A stretch of DNA of 54,471 nt, from assembly GCA_000440235.1 (NCBI GenBank), contig ALKQ01000063.1:1-54471 (forward strand), in the 5' to 3' direction. Under the pieces are notes generated by a model. The model searched no databases and was not told the origin of the DNA. It was given only the letters and a program-made list of their open reading frames with translations. Source of the stretch: Streptococcus suis 10581. Lineage in GTDB: Bacteria > Bacillota > Bacilli > Lactobacillales > Streptococcaceae. Positions within the stretch are counted from its first letter, which is position 1. Every line of letters starts with the position of its first letter. The translations under genes were made by a program, and so were the position numbers. This document shows positions 9,100-17,642 of the stretch, piece by piece.

Positions 9100-9555
9100 A
9101 TGATTTATGATCATATTGACAATTGTTCACAATATAAGGGACTACATCCCAACTTGGATCTTGCCTTGGCTGTTTTGGAAAAGGGTGATTTTCGCGAGCA
9201 GGACCTAGGCAGGTATGAAATAGCTGGTCAGGCTGTCTATTATTTCCTTCAGGAAAATACTCTATCTGAAGAGTTCAAGGAGGAATTTGAATACCATCGT
9301 TCCTACGCGGATATCCATTTTGTTATCAGTGGACAGGAACAAATTTCTTACGGTTGTCGTCTGGTTGGAGAAGATACTGGTTTTGACCAAGCAAGTGATA
9401 TCGGTTTTGTTCCGAGTGAAAAATGGGTGGATTGCCTACTTGATGGGAATTACTTTGCTATTTTCCTACCTGGTGAGGTTCATCAGCCAAACCAATGGGC
9501 AGGTGGACAAAAGACTGTCCGCAAGTTTGTCATTAAAGTCTTACTAGACGATTAG
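9100..9555 (+). CDS. YhcH/YjgK/YiaL family protein
   Basis: A 151-aa small beta-sandwich protein (DUF386) of the kind found in most sialic-acid loci (YhcH/NanQ in enterobacteria). NanQ has been linked to handling of sialic-acid anomers. Conserved features include EYHRSYADIHFVISGQE and a C-terminal PGEVHQPNQW segment with likely metal-binding histidines. The ribosome binding site is GGAGAAAG. It lies between the importer and the lyase in one operon. Role assigned by family and neighbours. Confidence 0.82.
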   Translation: MIYDHIDNCSQYKGLHPNLDLALAVLEKGDFREQDLGRYEIAGQAVYYFLQENTLSEEFKEEFEYHRSYADIHFVISGQEQISYGCRLVGEDTGFDQASDIGFVPSEKWVDCLLDGNYFAIFLPGEVHQPNQWAGGQKTVRKFVIKVLLDD

Positions 9556-9587
9556 TTCTCAACTAAAATAGAAAGGGGAAGATGTAA

Positions 9588-10247
9588 ATGAAAGGAAAGG
9601 GTGGTAGAACACTGGTTCAGTCCTTGTTTGATGCCAATCATCCAGCATGGCAACTGGTAGAAAAACTCTTTGATCTCATGCTCTTAAATGGCTTAACTGT
9701 TTTGGCAAGTCTTCCTCTTTTTACCTTGGGAATTGCCAAACTAGCCCTCCAAGCGAGTTTATGGGACATGAATGAAGAGGGGAAAGTCAAGGTCTGGTCG
9801 ACCTACTGGGGTCATTTTGGTCGCCAGTGGAAACAGGGCTTGGTCTTGTCGCTGGTAGAAATTGGGCTAACGACATTTTGCCTCTTAGATTTATATCTGA
9901 TTTGGGGTCAGGCTGGTCTGGTATTTGACAGTTTTCGTGCAAGCTGTATTGCCATCCTGCTCTTTAGTCAGCTACTTTGGGTCTATATCTACCCGTTAGC
10001 CAGTCGATTTGATTTGCAGTTGAAAGACGTATTCCTAAAAGGAATTTTATGCCTGGGGAATATGTTGTCCTTGACCGCTATGGTTGGTCTGTTCTTTCTA
10101 CTTGTAGCTACTATCCTCTTCTATTCAGACCTGACTTTTTTAATCGGTCTGGTTTGTCTGCTATTTTTTGCCTACGCTGGACTATCTTTTCTATTCATTA
10201 GAGAGTTTGGTTCAAGATTAAAAACAGTTAAAAAGGAATTAGAATGA
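9588..10247 (+). CDS. YesL-like (DUF624) membrane protein
   Basis: A 219-aa integral membrane protein with about five hydrophobic segments, of the YesL/DUF624 family often encoded inside carbohydrate ABC-transport operons. Its function is not known; a helper role in transport is the usual guess. Its ribosome binding site is GGGGAAG. Its TGA stop overlaps the lyase ATG (ATGA), so the two are translationally coupled. Confidence 0.75.
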   Translation: MKGKGGRTLVQSLFDANHPAWQLVEKLFDLMLLNGLTVLASLPLFTLGIAKLALQASLWDMNEEGKVKVWSTYWGHFGRQWKQGLVLSLVEIGLTTFCLLDLYLIWGQAGLVFDSFRASCIAILLFSQLLWVYIYPLASRFDLQLKDVFLKGILCLGNMLSLTAMVGLFFLLVATILFYSDLTFLIGLVCLLFFAYAGLSFLFIREFGSRLKTVKKELE

Positions 10248-11164
10248 AAGATTTATCGAAATATCATGGAATTATCCCAGCCTTCTATGCCTGTTATGAC
10301 GAGGCTGGTGAGATTAGTTCAGAACGTGTAAAAACCCTGGTTCAGTATTTCATTGACAAGGGTGTTCAAGGGCTTTATGTCAACGGTTCATCTGGTGAAT
10401 GTATTTACCAAAGTGTAGCAGACCGCAAGCAAATTCTTGAAGCGGTCATGGAAGTTGCCAAGGGCAAATTGACCATTATTAACCATGTGGCCTGCAATAA
10501 TTTGAAGGATAGTGTGGAGCTAGCGCGCCATTCGGAAGAATTGGGTGTTGATGCTATTGCAGCCATCCCACCGATTTACTTCCGTTTGCCAGAGTATAGC
10601 ATCGCAGATTACTGGAACGGCATTAGTGCAGCTGCACCAAATACAGATTTCATCATCTACAATATTCCGCAACTGGCAGGTGTTTCCTTGACACCAAGTC
10701 TCTATAAGGAAATGCTGAAAAATCCACGTGTGGTTGGGGTGAAAAATTCCTCTATGCCAGTTCAGGATATTGATACTTTTGTAACCCTTGGTGGCGAGGA
10801 CTATGTGGTATTCAATGGTCCAGATGAGCAATTTCTCGGTGGTCGCCTCATGGGCGCTAAGGGTGGAATTGGGGGTACCTATGGTGCTATGCCAGAACTC
10901 TTTCTGCGTTTGAACCAATTGATTGCGGAAAAGGACTTGGAAACAGCCCGTCAATTGCAGGCGACTATCAATACTATTATTGGAAAACTGGTATCCGGTC
11001 ATGGTCATATGTACGCTGTCATCAAGGAAGTCATCCGTATCAATGATGGCTTGGATATTGGTTCTGTTCGTGAACCTCTGACAGCCTTGACGGAAGCAGA
11101 CTTGGTCATTGCTCAAGAAGCAGCCCAACTCATTCGCGAAGCTAAGGAAAGATTTGGTGCCTAG
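10244..11164 (+). CDS. nanA: N-acetylneuraminate lyase
   Basis: A 306-aa member of the DapA/NAL aldolase family that splits N-acetylneuraminate into ManNAc and pyruvate. Visible signature parts are the NGSSGE substrate loop near residue 48, the tyrosine of IIYNIP near residue 139 and the Schiff-base lysine of VGVKNSS near residue 167. The gene is coupled to the preceding one and followed 10 bases later by the kinase. In pneumococcal literature nanA means the sialidase; I use it here in its enterobacterial sense of lyase. Confidence 0.93.
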   Translation: MKDLSKYHGIIPAFYACYDEAGEISSERVKTLVQYFIDKGVQGLYVNGSSGECIYQSVADRKQILEAVMEVAKGKLTIINHVACNNLKDSVELARHSEELGVDAIAAIPPIYFRLPEYSIADYWNGISAAAPNTDFIIYNIPQLAGVSLTPSLYKEMLKNPRVVGVKNSSMPVQDIDTFVTLGGEDYVVFNGPDEQFLGGRLMGAKGGIGGTYGAMPELFLRLNQLIAEKDLETARQLQATINTIIGKLVSGHGHMYAVIKEVIRINDGLDIGSVREPLTALTEADLVIAQEAAQLIREAKERFGA

Positions 11165-11174
11165 GAGGTACAGT

Positions 11175-12065
11175 ATGAAAACCTATCTTGCCATCGATAT
11201 TGGCGGAACTCAGATTAAATACGGTCGTCTGGATGAAGCAGGTCATGTCCTAGAAAGTTATAAGATGGATACGGAAGCCCACAAGGGTGGTCCCCATATC
11301 CTAGCGACAGTCAAAAAACTTGTGGCAGATTTCCATGCCCAAGCCTCCCTTTCAGGTGTAGCTATTTCATCAGCTGGGATGGTTGACCCTGGCAAGGGAG
11401 AGATTTTCTACTCAGGACCACAAATTCCAAACTATGCTGGTACCCAGTTTAAGTCTGAAATTGAAACAGATTTCGGACTTCCTTGCGAGATTGAAAATGA
11501 TGTGAATTGTGCAGGACTAGCAGAAGGTATTTCAGGTGCTGGTCAGGATTGCCAGATTAGTCTCTGCTTGACCATTGGTACGGGTATCGGAGGTTGCTTG
11601 CTAGTGGATGGTCAAATCTTCCATGGCTTTAGTAATTCAGCCTGTGAGGTCGGCTATCTCCACCTTTCAGATGGTGCCTTCCAAGACTTGGCTTCAACGA
11701 CGGCTCTTGTCCAAGAAGTGGCTCGTTTACATAATCAGGATCCAGCAGACTGGAACGGCTATAAGATTTTCCAGGAAGCCAAGGCAGGAGATCCTCACTG
11801 TATTGCTGCCATTGACCGCATGGTCAACTATCTTGGTCAAGGTATTGCAAATATCTGCTATGTAGCCAATCCAGAAGTGGTCATTCTTGGCGGTGGTATT
11901 ATGGCGCAAAAAGATTATCTTTATGAGAAAATCCAAGCAGCTCTTAAGGAAAATCTGGTTTCAAGTCTAGCAGACAAGACCAAGCTGGCCTTTGCAGAGC
12001 ATGAGAATGCTGCTGGTATGCTGGGAGCCTTCTATCACTTCCAACAGAAGCAGGGGCTACTATAA
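11175..12065 (+). CDS. nanK: ROK-family kinase, probable N-acetylmannosamine kinase
   Basis: A 296-aa ROK sugar kinase. The ATP-binding motif DIGGTQIK is at the N-terminus, the catalytic ENDVN aspartate follows, then TIGTGIGGCL. Between lyase and epimerase steps the needed reaction is ManNAc to ManNAc-6-P. The start at 11175 has AGGAGG 8 bases before it. The zinc-binding CxCGxxGCxE motif found in many ROK kinases is absent: the region after EVGYLH reads SDGAFQDLAS with no cysteine. A hairpin with a T tract follows the gene. Confidence 0.88.
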   Translation: MKTYLAIDIGGTQIKYGRLDEAGHVLESYKMDTEAHKGGPHILATVKKLVADFHAQASLSGVAISSAGMVDPGKGEIFYSGPQIPNYAGTQFKSEIETDFGLPCEIENDVNCAGLAEGISGAGQDCQISLCLTIGTGIGGCLLVDGQIFHGFSNSACEVGYLHLSDGAFQDLASTTALVQEVARLHNQDPADWNGYKIFQEAKAGDPHCIAAIDRMVNYLGQGIANICYVANPEVVILGGGIMAQKDYLYEKIQAALKENLVSSLADKTKLAFAEHENAAGMLGAFYHFQQKQGLL

Positions 12066-12081
12066 TATACGATAAGATGGA

Positions 12082-12135
12082 GAGCTTCCTTCCCTTTCTC
12101 TTCTCCTTTAGATTTGGAAGCTTTCCGTCTTTTTT
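12082..12135 (+). terminator. Weak terminator after nanK
   Basis: AGCTTCC/GGAAGCT (12083-12089 with 12116-12122) encloses a long pyrimidine-rich loop, and TTTTTT lies a few bases after the stem. Some readthrough into the esterase gene is likely. Confidence 0.5.
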
Positions 12136-12154
12136 CTAGTTGTAGAGAGGTTGA

Positions 12155-13126
12155 ATGATGATTGATAATATGACCTTGCAGGATATGCTGACCTATCGTG
12201 GTCGGCAGGAAGTCCCTGCAGATTTTGATGCTTTCTGGCAGAATGAAAAAAATCAGTTGACAGGTCTAGCAGACCATGTATTACTTGAAAAAGAATGTGG
12301 CTTGCCTCATGTAGCTTGCTACGAACTGACCTTTACGGGTACAAATGGCTCCAAGGTTTTTGCCAAGTGCCTCTTTCCAAAGAGTGAGCAAGCTGTTCCA
12401 GTTCTCTTTTATTTCCATGGTTACCAAGGTCAAGGACCCGACTGGTCTGAGAACTTGAAATTTTTAGCAGCTGGTTATGGGGTAGTAGCTATGGATGTCC
12501 GTGGTCAGGCGGGGCGTTCTCAGGATTTGGGGCAATTTGATGGTCTCACTGTTAAGGGGCAGGTTATTCGAGGGATGTTTCAAGGGCCAGATCACTTGTT
12601 TTATAAGGATGTCTATCTAGATGTCTATCAGCTGATTGAGATTATTGCCAGCTTGGACTTTGTTGACCAGAAGCGCCTGGTGTCTTACGGTGCCTCACAG
12701 GGAGGAGCCTTGGCTTTAGTAGCTGCTGCTCTCAGTCCCCACATCAGTAAAACGGTAGCCATCTATCCTTTCCTATCTGACTTTAAACGGGTCTTGGAAC
12801 TTGGCAACAACAGTGAAGCCTACGACGAATTGTTTCGTTATTTCAAATGTTCAGATCCGTTTCATGAAAGGGAAGAGGAAGTTCTTCGAACCCTATCCTA
12901 TATTGATGTAAAAAATCTGGCTCACTTGATTTCATGCCCAGTAGCTATGGTGACGGGCTTAGAAGATGGAGTTTGTCCTCCATCAACCCAATTTGCTATC
13001 TACAATCGACTGGAAGTTGAAAAAGAGATGAAAATCTTACCAGAATATGCCCACGAGGCCATGCACGTAAAGGTTAATGACTATGTCTATGATTATTTAA
13101 TCGGGACACGTTTTTCAGCTAACTAA
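12155..13126 (+). CDS. Acetyl-xylan esterase family (CE7) deacetylase
   Basis: A 323-aa alpha/beta-hydrolase of the acetyl-xylan esterase/cephalosporin-C deacetylase family. The nucleophile elbow is GASQGG; the likely acid is in the EDG segment and the histidine in EYAHEA. An equivalent gene (axe, SP1695) lies in the pneumococcal sialidase locus. I infer that it removes O-acetyl groups from host glycans or sialic acid after uptake, since no signal peptide is present. Two adjacent ATG codons (12155, 12158) share the GAGG site upstream, so the true start may be one codon later. A strong terminator begins at its stop. Confidence 0.82.
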   Translation: MMIDNMTLQDMLTYRGRQEVPADFDAFWQNEKNQLTGLADHVLLEKECGLPHVACYELTFTGTNGSKVFAKCLFPKSEQAVPVLFYFHGYQGQGPDWSENLKFLAAGYGVVAMDVRGQAGRSQDLGQFDGLTVKGQVIRGMFQGPDHLFYKDVYLDVYQLIEIIASLDFVDQKRLVSYGASQGGALALVAAALSPHISKTVAIYPFLSDFKRVLELGNNSEAYDELFRYFKCSDPFHEREEEVLRTLSYIDVKNLAHLISCPVAMVTGLEDGVCPPSTQFAIYNRLEVEKEMKILPEYAHEAMHVKVNDYVYDYLIGTRFSAN

Positions 13127-13158
13127 TCAAAACCACCAGTTCGACTGGTGGTTTTGAT
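13127..13158. terminator. Strong terminator ending the first nan operon
   Basis: A perfect 14-bp stem (13127-13140 with 13144-13157) with a 3-base loop TCG. The arms have A-rich and T-rich ends, so it can work in both directions. Confidence 0.85.
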
Positions 13159-13195
13159 TGAATTAACCAAGTGTGATTTTCCTAATATACATTTG

Positions 13196-13299
13196 ATACT
13201 CTTCGAAAATCAAAATTATCCGTTGTCAACTTGCCTTGATGAACTCCAGTTCTATCTTCGGCTTCGTTTCCTAGGCTACTTTTGATTTTCATTGAGTAT
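13196..13299 (-). repeat. BOX element (boxA-boxC type, no boxB)
   Basis: The 104-bp element runs from ATACTCTTCGAAAATCAAAA to TTTTGATTTTCATTGAGTAT, the known outer ends of streptococcal BOX repeats; in BOX convention it lies on the minus strand. The interior differs at few positions from the copy at 35059-35160. It sits between the first nan operon and the operators of the second. Confidence 0.85.
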
Positions 13300-13347
13300 G
13301 AGATGGCCTTTGTTTTTTAAAACTAGTTTTAGAAGAGGTATAAAATG

Positions 13348-13389
13348 TTGAAACTATTTTCAAAAGAAGACTATTTTCTTTCAAAATAG
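13348..13389 (+). promoter_or_regulatory. Candidate NanR operators upstream of nanE copy 2
   Basis: Two palindromes: TTGAAA-CTAT-TTTCAA (13348-13363) and CTATTTT-CTTTC-AAAATAG (13371-13389). They share the TGAAACTATTTT element with the site before nanE copy 1 and lie about 30 bp before the -35 box. Confidence 0.55.
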
Positions 13390-13417
13390 AAATTAGATTT
13401 TAAATGAGGAACTGGGA

Positions 13418-13464
13418 TTGAAAAAAAGTTAATGTGCTATATAATAATATTGTAAGCGCTATCC
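13418..13464 (+). promoter_or_regulatory. Promoter with cre site, nanE copy 2 operon
   Basis: TTGAAA (13418-13423) and TATAAT (13440-13445) are 16 bp apart. The cre-like TGTAAGCGCTATCC (13451-13464) overlaps the expected start. The spacing is identical to the first nanE promoter. Confidence 0.8.
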
Positions 13465-13492
13465 AGGATCCAGGAATAGAAAGGAGAAATTA

Positions 13493-14194
13493 ATGGGCAA
13501 GATCAGTAAGGAAGTTCTAAAAGAACAGATAAAAGATGGAATTATCATTTCCTGTCAGGCTTTGCCAGGCGAACCTCTGTATCGGGAAGAAGGCGGTATT
13601 ATGCCTTTACTAGTCAAGGCTGCCCAAGAAGCAGGTGCTGTCGGTATTCGGGCCAATAGTGTACGAGATATTAAGGAGATAAAAGAAGTAACTACTTTAC
13701 CAATTATCGGAATTATCAAGCGAGACTATCCTCCACAAGAGCCCTTTATTACGGCTACGATGCGAGAAGTAGACGAGTTAGCAGCTCTAGATATTGAAGT
13801 CATTGCTCTTGATTGTACCAAGCGTGAGCGTTATGACGGACTCGATATTGTTGATTTCATTAAGCAAATCAAGGAAAAATACCCCGAACAACTTTTTATG
13901 GCAGATATTTCAACCTTTGAGGAAGGATTAACTGCTTATGAAGCAGGCATCGATTTCATTGGGACAACACTTTCGGGGTACACATCCTATAGTAGGCAGG
14001 AGGAGGGTCCAGATATTGAATTGGTTGACCGCTTGTGCCGAGCAGGTATCGATGTGATAGCGGAAGGAAAAATACACTATCCTGATCAAGTAAAAATTAT
14101 TCATAATTTAGGTGTGGCAGGAATTGTTGTAGGCGGTGCGATCACACGTCCAAAGGAAATCGCAAAGCGGTTTATTAGTGCTTTACATAAATAA
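13493..14194 (+). CDS. nanE: N-acetylmannosamine-6-phosphate 2-epimerase, copy 2
   Basis: A 233-aa paralogue of the epimerase at 5119-5820, colinear over its whole length, with scattered conservative changes. The motifs [19 protein letters not shown] and AEGKIHYP are all kept, so both copies should be active. The ribosome binding site is AAAGGAGA. It is co-transcribed with a PTS transporter, which delivers phosphorylated amino sugar: ManNAc-6-P made during uptake can go straight to this enzyme without the lyase or kinase. Silent differences are common, so the duplication is not recent. Confidence 0.94.
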   Translation: MGKISKEVLKEQIKDGIIISCQALPGEPLYREEGGIMPLLVKAAQEAGAVGIRANSVRDIKEIKEVTTLPIIGIIKRDYPPQEPFITATMREVDELAALDIEVIALDCTKRERYDGLDIVDFIKQIKEKYPEQLFMADISTFEEGLTAYEAGIDFIGTTLSGYTSYSRQEEGPDIELVDRLCRAGIDVIAEGKIHYPDQVKIIHNLGVAGIVVGGAITRPKEIAKRFISALHK

Positions 14195-14221
14195 TAAATA
14201 GGTTATAGAAAGGAATGAAGT

Positions 14222-15730
14222 ATGAATTTTAAGAAGTTTTCTCAGCTAGGGCAGGCCTTTATGCTGCCAATCTCAATTTTGCCTGTTGCTGGTCTCTTAC
14301 TGGGAATTGGAGGCGCCTTATCAAATAGTAATGCTGTAGCACAATTTCCTGTATTGGATCAAGCGTGGTTGCAAGCTGTATTCACTATCATGAGTACGGC
14401 AGGTAGTGCGGTATTTGCGAATTTAGCATTGATTTTTGCAATTGGTGTTGCTGTAGGTTTGGCAGATGCTGATAAGGGGACTGCTGGCCTATCTGCTGGG
14501 GTTGCATACTTGGTTTATACGGCTACTATTAGTGGATTTTTAACTCTTTTTGCAGATAAGGAAGCAAGCATTGATACTGGAGTTTTGGGCGCTTTAGCGA
14601 TTGGTATCACTGTTGCAACTTTACACAATAAATATCGAAAAATTGAATTACCAGCCTTTCTTGGTTTCTTTGGAGGCTCTCGTTTTATTCCAATTATTTC
14701 ATCATTTGCAGCAATTGCGATTGGCTCCATTTTTTATATAATTTGGCCACCGATTCAGAATTTGCTAGTTGATTTTGGTAAGGCAATAGCAGAGATGGGA
14801 AGTTTTGGAACCTTCTTATATGGTTTTGGATTACGTTTGACAGGTGCATTTGGCTTGCACCATACCATCTATCCAATGTTTTGGTATACCTCATTAGGTG
14901 GAAGTGAAGTGGTAGCAGGTGAGACAATCCAAGGTGCGCAAAATATTTTCTTTGCTCAATTAGCAGATGCGAATCACACAGGCTTATTTACTTATGGAAC
15001 TCGATTTTTTGCTGGTCGATTTGCAACGATGATTTTTGGTCTACCAGCATCTTGTTTGGCTATGTATCACGCAATTCCTAAGGAAAATCGTAAGAAGGTT
15101 GGCAGTTTTTATTCAAGTAGTGCATTAACTTCCCTATTGACAGGAATTACCGAACCAATCGAGTTTTCTTTCTTGTTTGTTGCTCCATGGCTATATGTTG
15201 TTCACGCATTTTTAGATGGACTATCATTCTTAGTCGCAGATCTCCTGCAAATTCGTATTGGGAACTCATTTTCTGGTGGGCTTATTGATTACTTGATTTT
15301 TGGTGTTTTCCAAGGAAATGACAAAACCAATTGGATTTATGTGATTCCTGTTGGCTTGCTTTGGGCAGCAGTTTATTATCTAGTTTTCAAATTTTTAGTA
15401 ACCAAATTTCACGTGCTAGTTCCTGGTATGGAAAGTAGTGATCAAGCATCACATTCTGAAAAAGTTTTATCAAACGGCTCTAGTCTTCGTGATAATGCAA
15501 TTGCTATCATCGATGCTCTTGGTGGAGCAGATAATATTGAGAATGTAACTGCCTGTGCGACTCGATTAAGAGTATCGCTCAGAAAGAGTGGTCTTGTGGA
15601 TAAGGGAGTTATTCAGTCTATAGGTGCAACGGCTGTTTTGGATGTAAAAGGAGGAATACAGGCTATTTTCGGAGGTAAGGCTATTCTGTATAGCCAAGAA
15701 ATCAATCAAATTCTTGGTCTTGAAGAATAG
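14222..15730 (+). CDS. PTS transporter IIC-IIB, glucose family, probably for ManNAc or related amino sugar
   Basis: A 502-aa PTS permease with an N-terminal IIC membrane domain (about residues 1-390; the GITEPIEFSF motif is present) and a C-terminal IIB domain with phosphorylation cysteine C445 in CATRLRVSL. No IIA domain is attached, so it needs a IIA from elsewhere. It follows nanE copy 2 by 27 bases. The pneumococcal counterpart next to nanE (SP1684, NanP) has been connected with N-acetylmannosamine uptake; the substrate here is inferred from that. Confidence 0.87.
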   Translation: MNFKKFSQLGQAFMLPISILPVAGLLLGIGGALSNSNAVAQFPVLDQAWLQAVFTIMSTAGSAVFANLALIFAIGVAVGLADADKGTAGLSAGVAYLVYTATISGFLTLFADKEASIDTGVLGALAIGITVATLHNKYRKIELPAFLGFFGGSRFIPIISSFAAIAIGSIFYIIWPPIQNLLVDFGKAIAEMGSFGTFLYGFGLRLTGAFGLHHTIYPMFWYTSLGGSEVVAGETIQGAQNIFFAQLADANHTGLFTYGTRFFAGRFATMIFGLPASCLAMYHAIPKENRKKVGSFYSSSALTSLLTGITEPIEFSFLFVAPWLYVVHAFLDGLSFLVADLLQIRIGNSFSGGLIDYLIFGVFQGNDKTNWIYVIPVGLLWAAVYYLVFKFLVTKFHVLVPGMESSDQASHSEKVLSNGSSLRDNAIAIIDALGGADNIENVTACATRLRVSLRKSGLVDKGVIQSIGATAVLDVKGGIQAIFGGKAILYSQEINQILGLEE

Positions 15731-15749
15731 AGTTATATTTAAGCGAATT

Positions 15750-15797
15750 AAAAGCATTCAAACTGTACCTATCGGGTATTTTTGAATGCTTTTTGTT
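15750..15797. terminator. Bidirectional terminator between PTS gene and nanR
   Basis: A perfect 13-bp stem (15750-15762 with 15781-15793) has A-rich and T-rich outer ends, so it can serve both convergent genes. Confidence 0.85.
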
Positions 15798-15833
15798 TTA
15801 TTAAGATTGTTGTGAAATAGAAAGACGGATGAA

Positions 15834-16646
15834 TTATTCTCTAATGGTTTGCTTGAAAATATTCTCTTTTTTCTCCTTGTCAATAGCCAAAAAATAGGCG
15901 TAGATAATATCTAGCATGATGAGCAGGGGAATTTGGGGTGAAATACGGTTGCCGTAATTGAGGTGGCGGACAGAGGCGACTGGAATGATTTGGTCAAAAG
16001 TTGGATGGGGAAAACTCTTAGTTGTTAACAGGGCGGTAGGAATCCCCTTTTGAGCAGCCAGCTGGAGATGCTCCATGACCTCTTCTGTCTGACCAGACAA
16101 AGAAAGACCGATAACCAAGCAGGTCTGATCTAGGATATTGGTTGTCCAAATGAGGTTGTTTTTATCTGTAATAGCATCACAAACGACTCCCAGTCGCATA
16201 AAGCGGGATTTGATTTCCATTGCAACCAAACCAGAACTGCCGATTCCATAAAAATAGACACGCTTGCTACTGTCGATGAGTTTGGCAATTTCTTCCAATT
16301 TTTCTTCATCAACGAGTTTATTGGTAGCAGTTAGGATTTCCTCATAGTCTACCAAGACTTTTTTTGTTAGGCTCCGCTGTAATTTTTCAAAATGTTTATC
16401 CAAGTATTCTTGGTTATTCTGAAAGGCAAAGACAAATTCTCGATAACCTGAGAAACCGCATTTTTTGGCAAAACGGGTAAGAGCAGATGGAGAAATGTGG
16501 AGTTGCTGTATAGTGTTTTCTTGGCTAAGATCGGTGCTAGATGGGTCTAACTGAGTAAAATAACTGGCAATCTGCTTTTCAAGTCTAGTCATCTGATCCA
16601 GATGAGACTCAATGATGGCAGTGATGTGTTTCGGTGTTTGTAACAT
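15834..16646 (-). CDS. nanR: RpiR-family transcriptional regulator of sialic-acid genes
   Basis: A 270-aa regulator with an N-terminal HTH of the RpiR type (about residues 1-80, ...SPSALTRFAKKCGF...) and a C-terminal SIS sugar-phosphate-binding domain (about 110-250, with YFYGIGSSG and GLSLSGQTEE). It is convergent to the PTS gene at the end of the nan locus, as in pneumococcus (NanR, SP1674). The expected effector is a phosphorylated amino sugar such as ManNAc-6-P. Candidate operators are the inverted repeats at 4937-4981 and 13348-13389. The ribosome binding site AGAGGAA precedes the ATG. Confidence 0.87.
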   Translation of the reverse strand: MLQTPKHITAIIESHLDQMTRLEKQIASYFTQLDPSSTDLSQENTIQQLHISPSALTRFAKKCGFSGYREFVFAFQNNQEYLDKHFEKLQRSLTKKVLVDYEEILTATNKLVDEEKLEEIAKLIDSSKRVYFYGIGSSGLVAMEIKSRFMRLGVVCDAITDKNNLIWTTNILDQTCLVIGLSLSGQTEEVMEHLQLAAQKGIPTALLTTKSFPHPTFDQIIPVASVRHLNYGNRISPQIPLLIMLDIIYAYFLAIDKEKKENIFKQTIRE

Positions 16647-16712
16647 TTTCCATTCCTCTTGATAGCTTCTGAGGACATTATACCACTAAAAACCCCTCAT
16701 TGATAGGTTTTA

Positions 16713-16721
16713 TGATATAAT
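16713..16721 (+). promoter_or_regulatory. Extended -10 promoter of the ybeY-dgkA-era operon
   Basis: TGATATAAT (TGA plus TATAAT at 16716-16721) lies 25 bases before the ybeY ATG. No good -35 is seen at 17 bp. Confidence 0.6.
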
Positions 16722-16746
16722 GGAAACGTAAAAGGAATGTAAGATT

Positions 16747-17244
16747 ATGTATATTGAAATGATTGATGAAACAGGGCAGGTTTCTGCTCAAATGCAGGAG
16801 CAGATTACGGAATTGCTCCAGTTTGCTGCCGAAAAAATTGGCAAGCAGAATAAGGAAATGGCTGTGACCTTTGTGGACAATAAGCGTGTCCATGAGGTTA
16901 ACTTGGAGTACCGAGGAATTGACCGTCCGACAGATGTTGTCAGTTTAGAATATAAGCCAGAGTCGGAGATTGTTTTTGATGAGGAAGACTTACTGGACAA
17001 TCCTGAATTGGCTGAAATGATGGAAGATTTCGATGCCTATATTGGAGAATTGTATATTTCTATCGATAAGGCGCGTGAGCAAGCTGAAGATTATGGTCAT
17101 AGCTACGAGCGCGAAATGGGCTTTTTAGCTGTACACGGTTTTCTGCATATCAATGGCTATGATCATTACACGCCAGAAGAAGAAGCAGAAATGTTTGGTT
17201 TACAAGAAGAAATTTTGATGGCCTATGGACTTACAAGAGAATAA
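16747..17244 (+). CDS. ybeY: Endoribonuclease YbeY, 16S rRNA maturation
   Basis: A 165-aa protein of the UPF0054 family. The zinc-binding signature [11 protein letters not shown] holds three histidines. YbeY takes part in 16S rRNA 3' end maturation and late ribosome quality control. It is first in the conserved streptococcal ybeY-dgkA-era order. The ribosome binding site AAAGGAATG is slightly far from the ATG. Its 3' end overlaps the dgkA start by 20 bases. Confidence 0.95.
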   Translation: MYIEMIDETGQVSAQMQEQITELLQFAAEKIGKQNKEMAVTFVDNKRVHEVNLEYRGIDRPTDVVSLEYKPESEIVFDEEDLLDNPELAEMMEDFDAYIGELYISIDKAREQAEDYGHSYEREMGFLAVHGFLHINGYDHYTPEEEAEMFGLQEEILMAYGLTRE

Positions 17245-17626
17245 TTCAAAAAATCGCTGGAAAAACCGAGAGCTGATTGCCAGTCTAGAATTTGCAGTAA
17301 CGGGTTTGTTGACGGCTTTCAAGGAAGAACGCAATATGAAGAAGCACCTGGCTTCAGCTGTCCTTGTTATGCTTGCGGGACTTATTTTCCAAGTATCTGT
17401 GACAGAATGGCTCTTCCTCTTGCTCAGTATTAGTCTGGTTATCGCTTTTGAAATTGTGAACTCGGCTATTGAGAATGTGGTGGATTTGGCGTCAGACTAT
17501 CATTTTTCTATGTTGGCAAAGAATGCAAAAGATATGGCAGCAGGGGCAGTCTTATTTGTGTCAGGCTTTGCATTGTTGACAGGATTGATTATCTTTGTGC
17601 CGAAAATTTGGGACTTTATTTTTTAG
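17225..17626 (+). CDS. dgkA: Diacylglycerol/undecaprenol kinase
   Basis: A 133-aa membrane kinase with three predicted helices. The family signature [13 protein letters not shown] and the following AKDMAAGAV segment are complete. In Gram-positive bacteria the enzyme mainly phosphorylates undecaprenol for cell-wall precursor recycling. It begins inside the ybeY 3' end (20-base overlap), so translation is probably coupled; the start has no clear site of its own. The first basic residues up to about position 40 precede helix 1. Confidence 0.93.
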   Translation: MDLQENNSKNRWKNRELIASLEFAVTGLLTAFKEERNMKKHLASAVLVMLAGLIFQVSVTEWLFLLLSISLVIAFEIVNSAIENVVDLASDYHFSMLAKNAKDMAAGAVLFVSGFALLTGLIIFVPKIWDFIF

Positions 17627-17642
17627 AATATAAGGAGAATAC

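Noticed and set aside
10520..11128. 202-codon ORF antisense to the lyase
   Set aside because: Shadow frame; the sense strand has all the catalytic motifs.
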